The notes below the pieces were generated by a model. The model searched no databases. It saw only the letters and a program-made list of their open reading frames with translations, and was not told where the DNA came from. A DNA stretch of 16,826 nucleotides from Rifleibacterium sp035352635 (GTDB lineage Bacteria > Muiribacteriota > Ozemobacteria > Ozemobacterales > Ozemobacteraceae), in contig DAOPYA010000093.1 in the NCBI GenBank assembly GCA_035352635.1, positions 1-16,826 of the forward strand, in the 5' to 3' direction. The position numbers and the translations under genes are program-made. Below, piece after piece: positions 14,471 to 16,826 of this stretch. Numbering within the stretch: the first letter of the stretch is position 1; each line of letters opens with the position of its first letter.

Positions 14471-15510
14471 TGCTGATGTTTAAATCTGCCGAATATCTGC
14501 CTCTCCTGCTCATCGCAGCTCTCTGGGTCGCCATACTCTGGAAACACGCTGCCGCAACTCTGCATCGCCGCCGCACCGCCTTTGCCTCCGATCTGATGTT
14601 TGGGCGCATTGCCGGGCACCAGCCTACCAGGCGCCCGGTCGTCAAGTGGCTCATCGTTCTTGTCGTGCTGATGCTGGTTGGGGTCGGTCTGCTGCGCCCC
14701 CAGGGCGGGTTCTACGAAGAAGAGATCATGGGCGAAGGACTCGACCTGGTTATTGCCCTCGATATTTCAAAATCAATGTATGCTGATGACATCGAGGGAA
14801 ACAGCCGACTTGATGTGGCCAAAGCGATTCTGGCCCGCATGGTAAACGGTTTGCGCGATGACCGGCTCGGCCTGGTGGTTTTTGCCGGCGAAACTATGAT
14901 TCAAAGCCCACTTTCTTATGATAAAAATGCTTTTCTCACTTTTCTTGAACGAGTTAATCCCAGCCTGCTGGCGCGTCAGGGCACCAATCTTGCCGGCGCC
15001 ATCCAGACTTCTCTCGACCGCTTCGATATGACCGCATCACAGTCTCGGGCAATTATTCTTATATCAGACGGCGAAGACGACAATCGTGAACGCCTCGAAA
15101 AAGCTGTCGAAGAGGCAGCCCGCAAAAAAATCCAGGTTTTCACGGTCGGTATCGGCAGCACCGCCGGCGGCAGAATTCCAGAGAGCCGCACCTGGTTCGG
15201 CGAAATCATTTATAAACGCCATAATGGTCGCCCGGTTATTACCAAGCTCAACGAAGCCAATCTTAAAGAAATCGCCACCCGCACCGGCGCCACCTATTTC
15301 AGAGCTTCTGATATTTCGAGCGCCCGGGAAGTCATTGCCGGTCTCGACGGCATCAAACGCGTGACGGTGACCGGCGGCAGTCGGCTGGTTCGCCGCGAAC
15401 TTTATTTTTACCCGGTGTTGCTCGCATTTTTGCTGCTGCTACTCGAATGGATGATCTCGGAACGCATACCGTACGAACGCGAAAAAGATCACTGGTTAAA
15501 ACGAATATGA
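14470..15510 (+). CDS. batB: BatB: membrane-anchored von Willebrand A protein
   Basis: A 346-residue paralogue of the preceding BatA with the same layout: helices at about 9-24, 60-75 and near the C-terminus (VLLAFLLLLLEWMI), and a VWA domain between. The MIDAS site is DISKS (98-102), Thr in GTNLAGAI (T172) and Asp in ISDGEDD (D200), all intact. The start and the batA stop share one base (TGATG), and AGAGG about 8 nt upstream can serve as ribosome site. Its own stop overlaps the batC start (ATGA), so translation of the three genes is probably coupled. Confidence 0.92.
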   Translation: MLMFKSAEYLPLLLIAALWVAILWKHAAATLHRRRTAFASDLMFGRIAGHQPTRRPVVKWLIVLVVLMLVGVGLLRPQGGFYEEEIMGEGLDLVIALDISKSMYADDIEGNSRLDVAKAILARMVNGLRDDRLGLVVFAGETMIQSPLSYDKNAFLTFLERVNPSLLARQGTNLAGAIQTSLDRFDMTASQSRAIILISDGEDDNRERLEKAVEEAARKKIQVFTVGIGSTAGGRIPESRTWFGEIIYKRHNGRPVITKLNEANLKEIATRTGATYFRASDISSAREVIAGLDGIKRVTVTGGSRLVRRELYFYPVLLAFLLLLLEWMISERIPYEREKDHWLKRI

Positions 15511-16700
15511 ACAGATACTTTTTGCTGGCGATAATTTGTTGTCTGAGCCTGCTGATGCCGATGACCTCACAGGCTCATCCGGCTTTTTCCGTCAACAGAG
15601 GCTTAAATGCTCTCGTGGCGGGCGACCTCGAAACCGCCGAAGCTGAAATGCAGAAGGCCAGATTCGACAGCCCGGATGATCCGGTTGTTCATTATAATCT
15701 TGGCATCATAAATTACCGAAAACGTAATTTTGCCGGGGCCGCAGCTTTTTTTGCCAGTTCGGCAGCCCTGCAGCAAAATCCTGACGCGCAGTTCAGCAGC
15801 CTTTACAATCTTGGCAATGCAACTTTCAGGGCCGGTGACTACGCCGCTGCCGTCTCGGCCTATGAGAACAGCCTTGCCCTTAAAAAAGACGACCAGGCTG
15901 AATATAACCTTAAAGTCGCCAGAGATAAGCTGCAAAAGCAACTCGAAAAACAGCAGCAGCCACCTGAAAGCAAACCAGGTGACTCGCAGAACCAGCAAGG
16001 CCAACAAAATCAGCCCCAGAACCAGCAAGATAAGCAAGAAAACAAGGATCAGCAAGGCCAGCAAGACAACAAGGGTCAGCAAGATCAGCAAGGTCAGCAA
16101 GGTCAGCAAGGTCAGCAAAACCAGCAAGGTCAGCAAAACGACAAGGGCCAGCAGAGCGATCAGCAGAACGATCAGAGTAGCCAGAATGGCCAGAACCAGC
16201 CGGGCCAGAAGAATGCTGAAGAATCGCCCGAAAAATCTGCAGAAAATTCAGGTAACCCTGACGCCGAAAACAAGCCGCCTGAGAATGAACCTGAAGATGA
16301 TTCTAATGCCAGACCGCCTGAATCCGGGGCGCAAAATGCCAGCAATAGCTCTGATATTGCATCGCAGACCCAGGAATTAACAGAAGGTGCTGCTGACAAC
16401 GATGCTGCCGGGCGTCAGGACATCGAAATGAACGAAAAATCTGGCCCCGAAAAGAGCGAACCTGAGGCATCGCAACGCGCCCGGGCCATGAAAAATACCA
16501 AGGTTAATCCATATATGATCGAAAAGATCCTCAAAGAAATGGCAAGCCGCGAACGGGAAGCCCAGTTGCGCTATCGCAATGAATCCCAACGCAACGAAGA
16601 TCTCGACCCCGCCCAGATGGACGCCGAAGAACTGCGCGCGTGGTTCGAAAACCGCGGCCGGCCAGCGCGCAAGCCCTCTTCTGACGAGCCAGACTGGTAA
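15507..16700 (+). CDS. batC: BatC: exported TPR protein with Gln-rich low-complexity region
   Basis: A 397-residue periplasmic or membrane-peripheral protein. Residues 1-23 are a signal peptide (cleavage near SQA-HPA). Residues 28-145 hold about three TPR units (ALVAGDLETAEAEMQKA; VVHYNLGIINYRKRNFAGAA; SLYNLGNATFRAGDYAAAVS). Residues 146-232 are a Gln/Gly/Asn/Asp-rich stretch from tandem 9-nt units, and 233-345 are acidic and Pro/Ser-rich, probably disordered. The C-terminal segment (near VNPYMIEKILKEMASREREA) is the short helix commonly ending BatC-type proteins. The start overlaps batB by 4 nt; a longer open frame to 15447 would overlap batB by 64 nt and is not preferred. TPRs suggest a protein-protein scaffold. 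Last gene of the operon seen here. Confidence 0.88.
   Translation: MNRYFLLAIICCLSLLMPMTSQAHPAFSVNRGLNALVAGDLETAEAEMQKARFDSPDDPVVHYNLGIINYRKRNFAGAAAFFASSAALQQNPDAQFSSLYNLGNATFRAGDYAAAVSAYENSLALKKDDQAEYNLKVARDKLQKQLEKQQQPPESKPGDSQNQQGQQNQPQNQQDKQENKDQQGQQDNKGQQDQQGQQGQQGQQNQQGQQNDKGQQSDQQNDQSSQNGQNQPGQKNAEESPEKSAENSGNPDAENKPPENEPEDDSNARPPESGAQNASNSSDIASQTQELTEGAADNDAAGRQDIEMNEKSGPEKSEPEASQRARAMKNTKVNPYMIEKILKEMASREREAQLRYRNESQRNEDLDPAQMDAEELRAWFENRGRPARKPSSDEPDW
15991..16210 (+). repeat. Degenerate 9-nt tandem repeat encoding Gln-Gly-Gln units in batC
   Basis: Units related to GGTCAGCAA run in frame through this part of batC. Three are perfect and adjacent at 16092-16118, with near-copies at 16083-16091, 16119-16127 and 16128-16136, and weaker ones around them. 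Each unit adds three residues such as GQQ, NQQ or DQQ. Confidence 0.85.
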
Positions 16701-16826
16701 TTACAGTATTTCACCTGTAAGGCTTTTGAGTGTGTTTGCACAGTCGTTCAGCAACAGGGCAAACGCTTACCTAACTTTCTCTAGATGCTAGTTTCGGCAG
16801 GTCAGGCGATTGCATAAGCGACGCTT
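16701..16826. other. Non-coding tail after batC
   Basis: No gene is supported on either strand. TTACAG-8 nt-CTGTAA (16701-16720) is a weak hairpin starting directly after the batC stop, without a T-tract. GTTTGC (16734-16739) and GCAAAC (16759-16764) form a looser inverted repeat. AAGCG-A-CGCTT (16816-16826) is palindromic at the window edge. Confidence 0.4.

Noticed and set aside
15447..15506. Longer N-terminus for BatC
   Set aside because: It would bury the signal peptide 20 residues in and overlap batB by 64 nt; the ATG at 15507 gives a standard signal peptide.
15603..16136. Minus-strand 177-codon open frame very rich in leucine
   Set aside because: It is the antisense of the Gln-rich repeat and TPR part of batC; the repeated leucine runs come directly from complementing CAG/CAA codons.
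15991..16210. CRISPR array or intergenic repeat
   Set aside because: Units are 9 nt, tandem without spacers, and in frame within a coding region.
16701..16766. Minus-strand peptide ending LKSLTGEIL at a stop abutting batC, as the tail of a convergent gene
   Set aside because: It looks protein-like for about 20 codons, but an in-frame TAA lies just upstream and all frames beyond it are broken within the visible sequence.

Overview
The window suggests a diderm (outer-membrane) bacterium of moderate GC content. It carries an outer-membrane secretin with an AMIN-like region, several exported or membrane-anchored envelope proteins, and a complete-looking Bat (MoxR/VWA) operon. Two proteins have SLH-like domains, which in diderms are found in lineages such as Negativicutes, Deinococcota and Cyanobacteria and in some deep-branching phyla. 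The phylum cannot be fixed from sequence alone. A poorly cultured diderm lineage (for example Riflebacteria-like) would fit, but this is a guess. There are no mobile elements, CRISPR arrays, tRNAs or rRNAs, and the style looks chromosomal and uniform.

Layout. (1) Bases 1-3705, plus strand: the 3' part of a PilQ-like secretin gene (its 5' end lies before the window), followed 3 nt later by an envelope protein with an N-terminal membrane anchor, two SLH-like repeats and two carboxypeptidase-regulatory-like (Ig-fold) domains. (2) Bases 3706-3906: a roughly 200-nt convergent intergenic region with two hairpins. (3) Bases 3907-8909, minus strand: a five-gene run. In transcription order it encodes a radical SAM protein resembling the F420-pathway enzyme CofG fused to a hotdog thioesterase, a small conserved hypothetical protein whose start overlaps the fusion's stop (ATGA), an exported 5'-nucleotidase/UshA-like phosphoesterase, the 23S rRNA 2'-O-methyltransferase RlmE (FtsJ), and a zinc-ribbon/transmembrane/SLH-like protein. 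(4) Bases 8910-9013: an AT-rich divergent promoter region. (5) Bases 9014-16700, plus strand: an eight-gene Bat operon with overlapping or near-abutting genes: short BatD-like protein, MoxR AAA+ ATPase, DUF58 protein, a membrane protein with a SurA-N-like domain but no isomerase domain, a DUF4381-like protein, BatA, BatB and the TPR/Gln-rich BatC. (6) Bases 16701-16826: non-coding as far as can be seen.

How the genes work together. The Bat operon likely makes one membrane-associated assembly. MoxR would act as the ATP-driven cytoplasmic chaperone, and DUF58, BatA and BatB are von Willebrand A proteins with intact MIDAS metal sites. BatD and the DUF4381-like protein present similar-looking helical domains to the cytoplasm, and BatC supplies a periplasmic TPR scaffold. 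The SurA-N-like protein is an addition not standard in described bat operons. The most unusual single gene is the CofG-like/thioesterase fusion at 7497-8909. I see no clear defence island or other wholly new system; the candidates for novelty are this fusion and the extended Bat complex.
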